Assembly: GCF_026168105.1 (NCBI RefSeq)
Contig: NZ_LBMW01000033.1
Span: forward strand, 27,806 to 91,805
Reading direction: 5' to 3'
Source of the DNA: Streptomyces hygroscopicus
GTDB taxonomy: Bacteria > Actinomycetota > Actinomycetes > Streptomycetales > Streptomycetaceae
DNA length: 64,000 nucleotides
Shown in pieces: positions 44,225-52,649 of the stretch. Below the pieces are notes generated by a model, which did not search any database, was not told the origin of the DNA, and saw only the letters and a list, made by a program, of their open reading frames with translations. A program made the position numbers and the translations under genes. Numbering within the stretch: the first letter of the stretch is position 1; each line of letters begins with the position of its first letter.

Positions 44225-44258
44225 ATCCTAACGGTTTGTTTCGCAACGGAATATTCCG
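44225..44258 (-). promoter_or_regulatory. Palindrome and TAGGAT box before pyk
   Basis: CGGAATATTCCG (44247-44258) is a perfect 12-base palindrome in the ackA-pyk gap. TAGGAT on the minus strand (44225-44230) matches the -10 consensus but includes AGGA, which equally could be the ribosome site of pyk. Confidence 0.4.
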
Positions 44259-44317
44259 TCTGGCGGAAGATACAAATGGGCGGGTTCGCGCTCAGGCGAG
44301 AGCCGGTCGAATTTCCT

Positions 44318-45526
44318 TCAGTTGCTCTTTCCGACCAGTGCGTAGGTCTGTGTGGCGATCTCCAGTTCCTCGTCCGTGGGCACCACGGCCACCGCCACCC
44401 GCGCATGCGCGGGCGAGATCAGCCGCGGCTCGTCGCCGTGTACGGCGTTCAGGCGGCCGTCGACCGCCAGGCCCAGCTCCTCCAGGCCCGCGACGGCGGC
44501 CTCCCGCACCGAGGCCGCGTTCTCGCCCACACCGGCCGTGAAGGCGATCGCGTCCACCCGGCCGAGTACCGCGTAATAGGCACCGATGTACTTCTTCAGC
44601 CGATGGATGTAGATGTCGAAGGCGAGCCGCGCCTCCTCGTCGCCCTCATCGATCCGGCGGCGGATCTCGCGCATGTCGTTGTCACCGCACAGACCGAACA
44701 GACCACTCCTCTTGTTGAGGAGAGTGTCGATCTCGTCCATGGACATTCCGCCAACACGCACCAAATGGAAGATGACCGCGGGGTCCACGTCACCCGAGCG
44801 CGTCCCCATCACAAGCCCCTCCAGCGGAGTGAGCCCCATGGAGGTGTCCACGCACCGGCCGCCCCTGACCGCCGAGGCGGATGCCCCGTTGCCCAGGTGC
44901 AGCACGATGACGTTGACCTCTTCGGGCGCCTTCCCCAGCAGCTTCGCGGTCGCCCGGGACACATACGCGTGCGAGGTGCCGTGGAATCCGTACCGCCGCA
45001 CCCGGTGCCGGTCCGCGATCTTCGTGTCGATCGCGTAGCGCGCCGCGGACTCCGGCATCGTCGTGTGGAACGACGTGTCGAAGACGGCGACCTGAGGCAG
45101 GTCCGGGCGCAGTGCCATGGCCGTGCGGATGCCGATGAGGTTGGCCGGGTTGTGCAGTGGCGCGACGGGGATCAGCCGCTCGATCTCGGTGAGCACGGCG
45201 TCGTCGACGACGGTGGGCTCGGTGAAGAACATGCCGCCGTGCACCACGCGGTGGCCGATGGCGGCCAGCTCGGGCGAGTCGAGCCCCAGCCCGTCGTGGG
45301 CCAGCACCTCGGCGACGGCCTTGAGGGCGGCCTGGTGGTCGGCGATCGGACCGTTCTGTTCACGGGTGGCGCCAGTGGCGAGTGCCGTGTGCGTGAGCCG
45401 GGAGGTCTGCTCGCCGATCCGCTCCACGAGACCCACGGCCAGCCGGCTGCGGTCACGCATGTCCAGCAGCTGGTACTTCACCGACGAGGAGCCGGAGTTG
45501 AGGACGAGGACACGGGTCGGGCTCAC
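44318..45526 (-). CDS. ackA: Acetate kinase
   Basis: Enzyme of 402 residues interconverting acetyl phosphate and acetate with ATP. Signature motifs: VLVLNSGSSSVKYQLLD at the start, GHRVVHGG, FDTSFHTTMPE, HLGNGASASAVRGGRCVDTSMG, GLVMGTRSGDVDP and FTAGVGENAASVREA. The GTG overlaps the pta stop by 4 bases, the usual coupled pta-ackA arrangement. Length normal. Confidence 0.95.
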   Translation of the reverse strand: MSPTRVLVLNSGSSSVKYQLLDMRDRSRLAVGLVERIGEQTSRLTHTALATGATREQNGPIADHQAALKAVAEVLAHDGLGLDSPELAAIGHRVVHGGMFFTEPTVVDDAVLTEIERLIPVAPLHNPANLIGIRTAMALRPDLPQVAVFDTSFHTTMPESAARYAIDTKIADRHRVRRYGFHGTSHAYVSRATAKLLGKAPEEVNVIVLHLGNGASASAVRGGRCVDTSMGLTPLEGLVMGTRSGDVDPAVIFHLVRVGGMSMDEIDTLLNKRSGLFGLCGDNDMREIRRRIDEGDEEARLAFDIYIHRLKKYIGAYYAVLGRVDAIAFTAGVGENAASVREAAVAGLEELGLAVDGRLNAVHGDEPRLISPAHARVAVAVVPTDEELEIATQTYALVGKSN

Positions 45527-47613
45527 GGGGAGGTTGCCTTCTGGTCGGTGTTCTGGGCCTGGACCGCCGTGATGGCGACGGTGTTGACGATGTCCTGGAC
45601 GAGGGCGCCCCGGGACAGGTCGTTGACGGGCTTGCGCAGGCCCTGCAGAACCGGACCGACGGCGATCGCGCCGGCCGAACGCTGCACGGCCTTGTAGGTG
45701 TTGTTGCCGGTGTTCAGGTCCGGGAAGATCAGCACGGACGCCTGCCCGGCGACCTGCGAGCCCGGCAGCTTCGTCGCGGCGACGGTGGGCTCGACGGCGG
45801 CGTCGTACTGGATCGGACCCTCGATCTTGAGGTCGTCGCGGCGCAGCCGGACCTGCTCGGTGGCCTCGCGCACCTTGTCGACGTCGACGCCGGAACCGGA
45901 GGTGCCGGTGGAGTACGAGAGCATCGCGATCCGCGGCTCCACGCCGAACTGCTCGGCGGTGGCGGCCGACTGGATGGCGATGTCGGCGAGCTGCTCGGCG
46001 TTCGGGTCGGGGTTGACCGCGCAGTCGCCGTAGACGAGCACCTTGTCGGCGAGGCACATGAAGAAGACCGAGCTGACGATCTTCGTGTCGGGCTTGGTCT
46101 TGATGATTTCGAAGGCCGGGCGGATGGTGGCGGCCGTGGAGTGCACGGACCCCGAGACCATGCCGTCGGCGAGGCCCTCCTGCACCATGAGGGTGCCGAA
46201 GTAGTTCACGTCCGAGACGACGTCGTACGCCAGCTCGACGGTGACGCCCTTGTGGGCGCGCAGCCGGGCGTACTGCTCGGCGAAGGCGTCACGCAGCTCG
46301 GAGGTGGCCGGGTCGATCAGCTGGGAGTCGCCGAGGTCGATGCCGAGGCCGGCGGCCTTCTTGCGGATGCCGTCCACCGGACCGAGCAGCGTGAGATCGC
46401 AGACGCCCCGGCGCAGCAGTACCTCGGCGGCGTGCAGCACCCGCTCCTCCGTGCCCTCGGGCAGCACCACCCGGCGCTTGTCGGCGCGGGCCTGTTCGAG
46501 CAGCTTGTGCTCGAACATCATCGGCGTGAGCCGGTCAGTGCTCGGGGCGGACACCCGCTTGAGCAGCCCTGCGGTGTCGATGTACCGCTCGAAGAGCCCG
46601 AGCGCGCGCTCCGCCTTGCGCGGGGTGGCCGCGTTCAGCTTCCCCTCCATGGAGAACAGGCGGGCGGCGGTGGGGAAGCTGTTGCCGGAGACCGAGATCA
46701 CCGGGGTGCCCGGGGCGAGGCGGGCGGCGAGGGTGAGGATCTCGTCGCCGGGCACCTCGTTCAGGGTGAGCAGCACGCCGGCGATCGGCGGGGTGCCGGC
46801 GCTGTGGGCGGCGAGCGCCCCGATGACGAGGTCGGCACGGTCGCCCGGCGTCACCACCAGACATCCCGGGGTCAGCGCGGCGAGGACGTTGTGCAGCATG
46901 GCGCCGCCGAAGACGAAGTCGAGCGCGTCCCGCGCCAGCCCCGAGTCGTCACCGAGGAGGACCCTGGCGCCGAGCGCGTGGGTGATCTGGGCGACCGTCG
47001 GGGCCGAGAGGGCGGGGTCGTCGGGAAGGACGTAACAGGGCACGGGGAGCCGGGAGTCCAGCCGCTCGGCTATCTCGTCGCGGTCCTCGCGGGCGACCCG
47101 GTTGGCGACCATGGCGAGGACGTCGCAGCCGAGCCCGTCGTAGGCGCGGTACGCGTTGCGCACCTCGGCGCGCACCGACTCGGCACTCTGGTTCCGCCCG
47201 CCCACGACCGGGATCACGGAGGCCCCGAACTCGTTGGCGAGCCGGGCGTTGAGGGAGAGCTCGTCCGGGAGCTGGGTGTCGGCGAAGTCGGAGCCGAGGA
47301 CGAGGACGACCTCGTAGTCCCGGGCGACGGCATGGAACCGGTCGACCAGCGTCGACACCAGCTCGTCCGTCCCGCGCTCGGCCTGGAGCGCGGACGCCTC
47401 GTGGTGGTCCATGCCGTACACGGTCGCCGGGTCCTGGGAGAGCCGGTACCGGGCGCGCAGCAGCTCGAAGAGACGGTCGGGGCCGTCATGGACGAGCGGA
47501 CGGAACACGCCCACCCGGTCGACCTGCCGGGTCAGCAGCTCCATGACGCCCAGCTCGACGACCTGCCGGCCGTCGCCGCGGTCGATCCCGGTCACGTACA
47601 CGCTGCGCGTCAC
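45523..47613 (-). CDS. pta: Phosphate acetyltransferase (long form)
   Basis: Enzyme of 696 residues interconverting acetyl-CoA and acetyl phosphate. It is the long class: an N-terminal P-loop-like domain whose loop lacks the Lys (GIDRGDGRQVVELG), a central DRTGG domain, and the catalytic PTA domain from about 375 (FEHKLLEQARADKRRVVLPEGTEERVLHAAEVLL), ending with IFPDLNTGNNTYKAVQRSAGA. The GTG at 47613 follows GGAGAGCACGC; a longer frame to 47709 has no site. Confidence 0.95.
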   Translation of the reverse strand: MTRSVYVTGIDRGDGRQVVELGVMELLTRQVDRVGVFRPLVHDGPDRLFELLRARYRLSQDPATVYGMDHHEASALQAERGTDELVSTLVDRFHAVARDYEVVLVLGSDFADTQLPDELSLNARLANEFGASVIPVVGGRNQSAESVRAEVRNAYRAYDGLGCDVLAMVANRVAREDRDEIAERLDSRLPVPCYVLPDDPALSAPTVAQITHALGARVLLGDDSGLARDALDFVFGGAMLHNVLAALTPGCLVVTPGDRADLVIGALAAHSAGTPPIAGVLLTLNEVPGDEILTLAARLAPGTPVISVSGNSFPTAARLFSMEGKLNAATPRKAERALGLFERYIDTAGLLKRVSAPSTDRLTPMMFEHKLLEQARADKRRVVLPEGTEERVLHAAEVLLRRGVCDLTLLGPVDGIRKKAAGLGIDLGDSQLIDPATSELRDAFAEQYARLRAHKGVTVELAYDVVSDVNYFGTLMVQEGLADGMVSGSVHSTAATIRPAFEIIKTKPDTKIVSSVFFMCLADKVLVYGDCAVNPDPNAEQLADIAIQSAATAEQFGVEPRIAMLSYSTGTSGSGVDVDKVREATEQVRLRRDDLKIEGPIQYDAAVEPTVAATKLPGSQVAGQASVLIFPDLNTGNNTYKAVQRSAGAIAVGPVLQGLRKPVNDLSRGALVQDIVNTVAITAVQAQNTDQKATSP

Positions 47614-47702
47614 GCGTGCTCTCCGTCTCGTCTCTCGGTGGGGTGGCGGGCAGGGCCCGGGTGCGACTCGCGAAGATCGTCCGCGAGGTGAGCAGAACGC
47701 TC

Positions 47703-47731
47703 TTGACAATACCCTTGCGGCTGGATAAGGC
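47703..47731 (+). promoter_or_regulatory. Candidate pfkA promoter
   Basis: TTGACA (47703-47708), a perfect -35, with TAAGGC at 17-base spacing (47726-47731) as a weaker -10, about 120 bases upstream of pfkA, in the 242-base divergent gap to pta. Confidence 0.55.
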
Positions 47732-47855
47732 GCCCGTCAGAACCAGGGATCACGCGGTGGCGCGAGGGTGAGGTGCGCAATCGGCACCCTCCTGTGAGCC
47801 ATGAAACAATCGGATTGGCTCACCGGTATCGAAAGCGAGCAGGAGACACAGCACG

Positions 47856-48881
47856 ATGCGCATCGGAGTACTCACCGCAGGCGGCGACTGCCCCGGCCTG
47901 AACGCAGTGATCCGGTCGGTTGTGCACCGGGCGGTGGCGCAGTACGGCGACGAGGTCATCGGCTTCGAGGACGGCTACCGGGGCCTGCTGGACGGTCACT
48001 ACCGCGCTCTCGACCTCGACGCCGTCAGCGGCATCCTGGTCCGCGGTGGCACCATTCTCGGCTCCTCCCGCCTGGAGCGCGACCGTCTGCGCGGGGCGTG
48101 TGAGAACGCCTCCGACATGATCCGCGACTTCGGCATCGACGCGCTGATCCCGATCGGCGGCGAGGGAACGCTGACGGCCGCGCGGATGCTCTCGGACGCG
48201 GGTCTTCCGGTGGTCGGCGTCCCCAAGACGATCGACAACGACATCTCCTCCACGGACCGCACCTTCGGCTTCGACACCGCCGTGACCGTGGCCACGGAGG
48301 CGATGGACCGCCTGAAGACGACGGCCGAGTCCCACCAGCGCGTGATGGTCGTGGAGGTCATGGGCCGCCACGCGGGCTGGATCGCGCTGGAGTCGGGCAT
48401 GGCGGCCGGCGCCCACGGCATCTGTCTGCCGGAGCGTCCCTTCGACCCCGCCGACCTGGTGAAGATGGTCGAGGAGCGCTTCGCCCGCGGCAAGAAGTTC
48501 GCGGTGGTCTGCGTCGCCGAGGGCGCGCACCCCGCCGACGGCACCATGGACTACGGCAAGGGCGAGATCGACCAGTACGGCCACGAGCGCTTCCAGGGCA
48601 TCGGCACGGCACTGGCGTACGAGCTGGAGAGGCGGCTCGGCAAGGAGGCCAAGCCGGTCATCCTCGGCCACGTCCAGCGCGGCGGCACGCCGACCGCGTA
48701 CGACCGCGTGCTCGCGACCCGCTTCGGCTGGCACGCGATCGAGGCCGCACACCGCGGGGAGTTCGGCATGATGACGGCGCTGCGCGGCACGGATGTGGTG
48801 ATGGTGCCGCTGGCGGAGGCGGTGACCGAGCTCAAGACGGTGCCGAAGGACCGGATGGACGAGGCGGAGTCGGTGTTCTAG
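47856..48881 (+). CDS. pfkA: 6-phosphofructokinase (ATP type)
   Basis: Glycolytic enzyme of 341 residues. Residues 101-105 are GGEGT, with Gly104, which favours ATP over pyrophosphate; residues 123-129 are PKTIDND, with Lys124, a state more common in pyrophosphate enzymes. This Gly104/Lys124 mix is typical of actinobacterial PfkA proteins. Further motifs are LTAGGDCPGLNAVIR at the N-terminus and EVMGRHAGWIALE. Length normal. Divergent from pta across 242 bases. Confidence 0.93.
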   Translation: MRIGVLTAGGDCPGLNAVIRSVVHRAVAQYGDEVIGFEDGYRGLLDGHYRALDLDAVSGILVRGGTILGSSRLERDRLRGACENASDMIRDFGIDALIPIGGEGTLTAARMLSDAGLPVVGVPKTIDNDISSTDRTFGFDTAVTVATEAMDRLKTTAESHQRVMVVEVMGRHAGWIALESGMAAGAHGICLPERPFDPADLVKMVEERFARGKKFAVVCVAEGAHPADGTMDYGKGEIDQYGHERFQGIGTALAYELERRLGKEAKPVILGHVQRGGTPTAYDRVLATRFGWHAIEAAHRGEFGMMTALRGTDVVMVPLAEAVTELKTVPKDRMDEAESVF

Positions 48882-48950
48882 GCGGTCTCGGACAGCGCCC
48901 GGTCGCCGGGGCGGGCGTCCGTCCTGGGCGCCGGTGCCTCTCGACCGCCG

Positions 48951-49712
48951 TCACGGATGCCTCTCGACCGTCGACCAGAAGTGCTCCACGATGCGGTCGA
49001 GGTAGTCACGGCCGCTCTTGCGGGCGTCGGCCGCGGTGGCGGTGCCCCAGCTGAGCGTGGCGACCATCTGCCTCTGGTAGTTGGCGTACATCTCCTCGAG
49101 GACGTCCTCCAGGAGCCGCCGGTCCAGGGGCAGCAGCTTGCCGACCGCGCGGACGTACGCCTGCCAGCGGGTGGTGACCGCGCTGCGCAGCAGTTCGCCG
49201 AGCCTGCCGTCCCGCCCGGTCACGGTGATGAAGTCGGGCAGGGACAGATCGAGCAGGTCGGCGAGGGCCGCGGACTGCCGGTCGTTGCCGCGCCACTCGC
49301 AGGCTTCCTCCATCCTGATGTAGGCGAGGAGTTCGAGCCCGACACCATGGGCGACGTCCTCCGGCGCGAGCCCGCGTGCGACGCGGTGCTCCCGCAGGGT
49401 GCGCGGGGCGTCGACGAGTTCGCCCGGTGAGCACCACAACACGCCGGCGAGCGCGGTCAGTTCGGGTCCGCCGGGGACGACGATCCCGCGCTCCCAGGCG
49501 ACCACGAGGTCGGGGCTGACATGGGGGAGCCCGTAGGAGGCGCGCATGCCGTACGCGACATGCTCGGGCCCCATACCGAGGGCGGTCCGCAGTCTGCGGG
49601 CGGCCTGGGAGTCGAACGGAGGGGTGGGCGGGGTGGGCTGATGGGCCTGCGGTCGGTGCACGGGCACAACGTAGGGGCACGGGACCGTGGTGACTACGGT
49701 CTGTTCAGCCAC
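48951..49712 (-). CDS. XRE-type HTH DNA-binding protein
   Basis: Protein of 253 residues. A Pro-rich N-terminal stretch precedes a Cro/C1-like HTH region: FDSQAARRLRTALGMGPEHVAYGMRASYGLPHVSPDLVVAWERG, followed by a second, related repeat REHRVARGLAPEDVAHGVGLELLAYIRMEEACEW. The C-terminal 90 residues are helical (LPLDRRLLEDVLEEMYANYQRQMV). The GTG start at 49712 is favoured because a TACAAT -10-like box lies 8 bases before it, implying a leaderless mRNA. Targets unknown. Confidence 0.75.
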   Translation of the reverse strand: MAEQTVVTTVPCPYVVPVHRPQAHQPTPPTPPFDSQAARRLRTALGMGPEHVAYGMRASYGLPHVSPDLVVAWERGIVVPGGPELTALAGVLWCSPGELVDAPRTLREHRVARGLAPEDVAHGVGLELLAYIRMEEACEWRGNDRQSAALADLLDLSLPDFITVTGRDGRLGELLRSAVTTRWQAYVRAVGKLLPLDRRLLEDVLEEMYANYQRQMVATLSWGTATAADARKSGRDYLDRIVEHFWSTVERHP

Positions 49713-50071
49713 ACTCACTGATTGTAGGAAGATACGGAGTCGGCCATCGACGGTTCGGTGGCCGGTGATCGCCGGTCGGTAGGCGGTCGGTGCCGTGCAA
49801 ATGCCCCCTCGCCTTGCCCTCACCTTGCCGGTCGTCGTGTCGCGGTACCTGCGCCGCGCCTCCCGATCATGACGGAGACCCCCGGTGTCCGGCGGACGCG
49901 GGGAGAGATTCCGTCAAGATCAACACGCTGGCCGGGGATGTGCGGCGGCGGATCCGGCGGCCAAATCCGAACGTTTCGGCCGCGGCGGGCGATGGGTCAT
50001 CGGGAAGGCGGAGCGGCGCCGTGCTCCTGCCCCGACCGCACCGGACTCCCTGCCGGCCCGAGCCACGGCTC
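49713..50071 (-). other. 359-base gap with leaderless promoter
   Basis: On the minus strand TACAAT at 49721-49726 fits a -10 so close to the HTH gene's GTG that transcription would begin at or next to the start codon. I see no good -35. The rest of the gap holds no convincing gene or hairpin. Confidence 0.45.
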
Positions 50072-50758
50072 TCACCGCCCCGTTCCCCGAACCCACCGGT
50101 ACACCAACTCGGGCCGCCCCACCTGTCCGTACAGCGGACTGCGTCCGGCCCGCCCCGCCTCCACCAGGTGTTCCAGATAGCGGCGAGCCGTGATCCGGGA
50201 GATGCCCACGGTCTCCGCGACCCCGGCCGCCGTGAGTCCTTCCTCCGCGTCCCGCAGGGCCTGCGTCACCCGCCCCAGCGTCGGCGCGCTCAATCCCTTC
50301 GGCAGTGCCGCCGGGCCCGGTGCCCGCAGAGCCGCCAGGGCCCGGTCCACCTCGTCCTGGCCGCTCGCCTCCCCCGCCGCCCCGCGGAACTCCGCGTACC
50401 GCACCAAGCGGTCCCGCAGCGTCGCGAAGGTGAACGGCTTCAGCACGTACTGGACGACCCCCAGCGAGACCCCCTCGCGCACCACCGTCAGATCCCGCGC
50501 CGATGTCACAGCGATCACGTCCGCGTGGTAACCGGCCGCCCGCAGCGACCGCGCCAGCTGCAGGCCGTGCGCGTCCGGCAGATGCAGGTCCAGCAGGAGC
50601 AGGTCCACCGGCGTACGGTCCAGCAGCCGCCGGGCCTCCGCGCCCGTGTGCGCCTTCCCGACCGCCGTGAAGCCCGGGACCCGGCCGACGTACATGACGT
50701 GCGCGTCCGCGGCCACCGGGTCGTCCTCCACGACCAGTACGCGGATGGGCTCGGTCAT
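50072..50758 (-). CDS. DcuR/CitB-type response regulator
   Basis: Regulator of 228 residues. Receiver: IRVLVVEDDPVAADAHVMYV, phosphoacceptor Asp in LLLLDLHLPD and the Lys in VLKPFTFATL. The C-terminus has a helix-turn-helix LTAAGVAETVGISRITARRYLEHLVEAGR, followed by GRPELVYRW. This is the CitB/DcuR architecture paired with citrate/C4-dicarboxylate sensors. It overlaps its kinase by 4 bases. Confidence 0.92.
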   Translation of the reverse strand: MTEPIRVLVVEDDPVAADAHVMYVGRVPGFTAVGKAHTGAEARRLLDRTPVDLLLLDLHLPDAHGLQLARSLRAAGYHADVIAVTSARDLTVVREGVSLGVVQYVLKPFTFATLRDRLVRYAEFRGAAGEASGQDEVDRALAALRAPGPAALPKGLSAPTLGRVTQALRDAEEGLTAAGVAETVGISRITARRYLEHLVEAGRAGRSPLYGQVGRPELVYRWVRGTGR

Positions 50759-52422
50759 ACGTCACCTCCGGACAGGGTGGCCCCGGCCCCCGGTGACATC
50801 GGCTCCGCCGGGGCGGCCGCCCCCACGGTAGGCAACGGCATCCGCGCCTCGAACTCCGCCCCGCCCCCGGCCGCCTCCGACACCGTCAGCGTGCCCTCGT
50901 GACGGCGTACGGTCTGGCGGACCAGGGCCAGGCCCAGGCCGCGGCCGCCGGGGGCGGACGCCGGTTTCGTCGACCAGCCCCGTTCGAACACGGCCTCCGC
51001 GTGGGCGGGATCGACGCCTGCCCCCGTGTCCGAGACCCGCAGGATCAGTTCTGCGCCCCGCGAGTACGCCGTCACCGTGACCCGGGCGCCCATGGATCCC
51101 TGCGCCGCGTCCACCGCGTTGTCGATCAGGTTGCCCAGGATCGTCACCAGGTCACGGGCGGGCAGCGACGGCGGCAGCAGACCGTCGTCGATGCGGCTGT
51201 CCTGCGAGACCACCAGCTCCACGCCCCGTTCGTTCGCCTGCGCCGCCTTGCCGAGCAGCAGGGCCGCCAGCACCGGCTCGTTGACCGCGGCGATGACCTG
51301 GTCGGTCAGGGCCTGCGCCAGTTCGAGCTCGGCCGTGGCGAAGTCGACCGCCTCCCGCGCGCGGCCCAGTTCGATCAGCGAGACGACGGTGTGCAGCCGG
51401 TTCGCCGCCTCGTGCGCCTGCGAACGCAGCGCCTGGGTGAACCCGCGCTCCGAGTTCAGCTCGCCCATCAGGGACTGGAGTTCCGTCACGTCCCGCAAAG
51501 TGACCACCGTGCCCCGGCGTTCTCCGCCCGAGACCGGGGAGGTGTTGACCACCAGCACACGCTTCGCCGTCAGATGGACCTCGTCCACCCGCGGCCCGGA
51601 GGACAGCAGCGCGCCCGTCAGCGGGGCCGGCAGACCAAGCTCCGCCACCGAGCGTCCCACCACTTCACCGGAGACCCCGAGCAGTTCCCGGCCGCCGTCG
51701 TTGATGAGCGCCACCCGGAACTGGCCGTCCAGCATCAGCAGGCCCTCGCGCACGGCGTGCAGCGCGGCCTGGTGGTAGTCGTGCATACGGCTCAGCTCGG
51801 TGGCGTTCATGCCGTGCGTGTGGCGGCGGAGCCGGGCGTTGATCACATACGTCCCGACGCCGCCCAGCGCCAGGGCGCCGCCCGCGACGCCGACCAGGGT
51901 CGTCACCTGCTGCTGGAGCCGTGCCGAGACGGTCCGGACCTTGATGCCCGCGCTCACCAGGCCGACGATCCGGCCGTCGTCCCGGATGGGCGTGACGGCG
52001 CGGACGGAGGGGCCGAGTGTCCCGGTGTACGTCTCGGTGAAGGACTCGCCCTTCAGCGCCCGGGCGGTGTTGCCGAGGAAGCGTTCGCCGATCAGCGCGG
52101 GGTTGGGGTGGGTCCAGCGGATGCCCCCCGGGTTCATGATCGTGACGAAGTCCACGCCCGTGTGCCGCTGCACCTGGGTCGCGTAGGGCTGGAGTGACCT
52201 GCTCGGGTCCAAGGTGCGGATCGCCGCCCGTACGGACGGGGCGTCGGCGACCGAGCGGGCCACCGCCATCACCTGTCGGTCGGCCGCGTCCTGCGCCTGC
52301 CCGCGATCACTCGCATACGAGAAGAGGGCGTACCCGGCGACGAGCACCGCGATCAGCACGGCCTGCATCGCGAAGAGCTGGCCGGCCAGGCTGCGGGGTC
52401 TCGGGAGTCTGGGCACGCGCAT
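50755..52422 (-). CDS. DcuS/CitA-type sensor histidine kinase
   Basis: Kinase of 555 residues. The first membrane helix (AVLIAVLVAGYALFSYA) and the second near 170-190 bracket a Cache-like outer domain (SLQPYATQVQRHTGVDFVTIMNPGGIRWTHPNP) of the type that binds citrate or C4-dicarboxylates. A PAS domain follows (EGLLMLDGQFRVALINDGGRELLG), then the SpoOB-like dimerisation motif QAHEAANRLHTVVSLIELGRAREA with the phospho-His, and the ATPase motifs LIDNAVDAAQG, SDTGAGVD and GRGLGLALVRQ. Divergent from dctA, the probable target. Confidence 0.93.
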   Translation of the reverse strand: MRVPRLPRPRSLAGQLFAMQAVLIAVLVAGYALFSYASDRGQAQDAADRQVMAVARSVADAPSVRAAIRTLDPSRSLQPYATQVQRHTGVDFVTIMNPGGIRWTHPNPALIGERFLGNTARALKGESFTETYTGTLGPSVRAVTPIRDDGRIVGLVSAGIKVRTVSARLQQQVTTLVGVAGGALALGGVGTYVINARLRRHTHGMNATELSRMHDYHQAALHAVREGLLMLDGQFRVALINDGGRELLGVSGEVVGRSVAELGLPAPLTGALLSSGPRVDEVHLTAKRVLVVNTSPVSGGERRGTVVTLRDVTELQSLMGELNSERGFTQALRSQAHEAANRLHTVVSLIELGRAREAVDFATAELELAQALTDQVIAAVNEPVLAALLLGKAAQANERGVELVVSQDSRIDDGLLPPSLPARDLVTILGNLIDNAVDAAQGSMGARVTVTAYSRGAELILRVSDTGAGVDPAHAEAVFERGWSTKPASAPGGRGLGLALVRQTVRRHEGTLTVSEAAGGGAEFEARMPLPTVGAAAPAEPMSPGAGATLSGGDV

Positions 52423-52435
52423 GCGTTCAGTCTGC

Positions 52436-52485
52436 CTCTCGGTTCCGGCTCTTCGTATACCTCCCGGTTCCGGCTCTCCGTATAA
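52436..52485. repeat. Tandem 25-base repeat before dctA
   Basis: Units 52436-52460 and 52461-52485 are identical at 22 of 25 positions and share CGGTTCCGGCTC followed by CGTATA. They lie 13 bases after the kinase's start (upstream of it) and about 165 bases before dctA. Tandem direct repeats at this position suit binding by the DcuR-like regulator. Confidence 0.65.
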
Positions 52486-52649
52486 GCGTGAACTAAATGA
52501 ACGGAAGGGTGACCGCCCTCACACGGCGGGAGATAGTCACCGCATCGCCCGGGAGGGCCGCCTCCCGGTCACCGGGAGCACGCCTCCCGTTTTCCCCGGA
52601 CGTGAGCCGCACGCCGGAAGATCCGACGACGTCGTCGAGGAGGGCAGCC

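Noticed and set aside
42674..45697. 1007-residue plus-strand frame over pyk and ackA
   Set aside because: It overlaps two certain genes on the other strand and has His/Arg/Asp-rich composition typical of antisense GC-rich frames.
46141..47691. 516-residue plus-strand frame over pta
   Set aside because: Same reason: antisense shadow of pta without a ribosome site.
48935..48970. 13-base direct repeat TGCCTCTCGACCG at the end of the HTH gene
   Set aside because: Only 13 bases, 23 apart, within and after the gene's 3' end; probably chance or a tiny duplication with no role.
52497..52649. N-terminal extension of dctA from ATG 52497
   Set aside because: No ribosome site, and the 51 residues are not transporter-like; GTG 52650 has GAGGAGGG.
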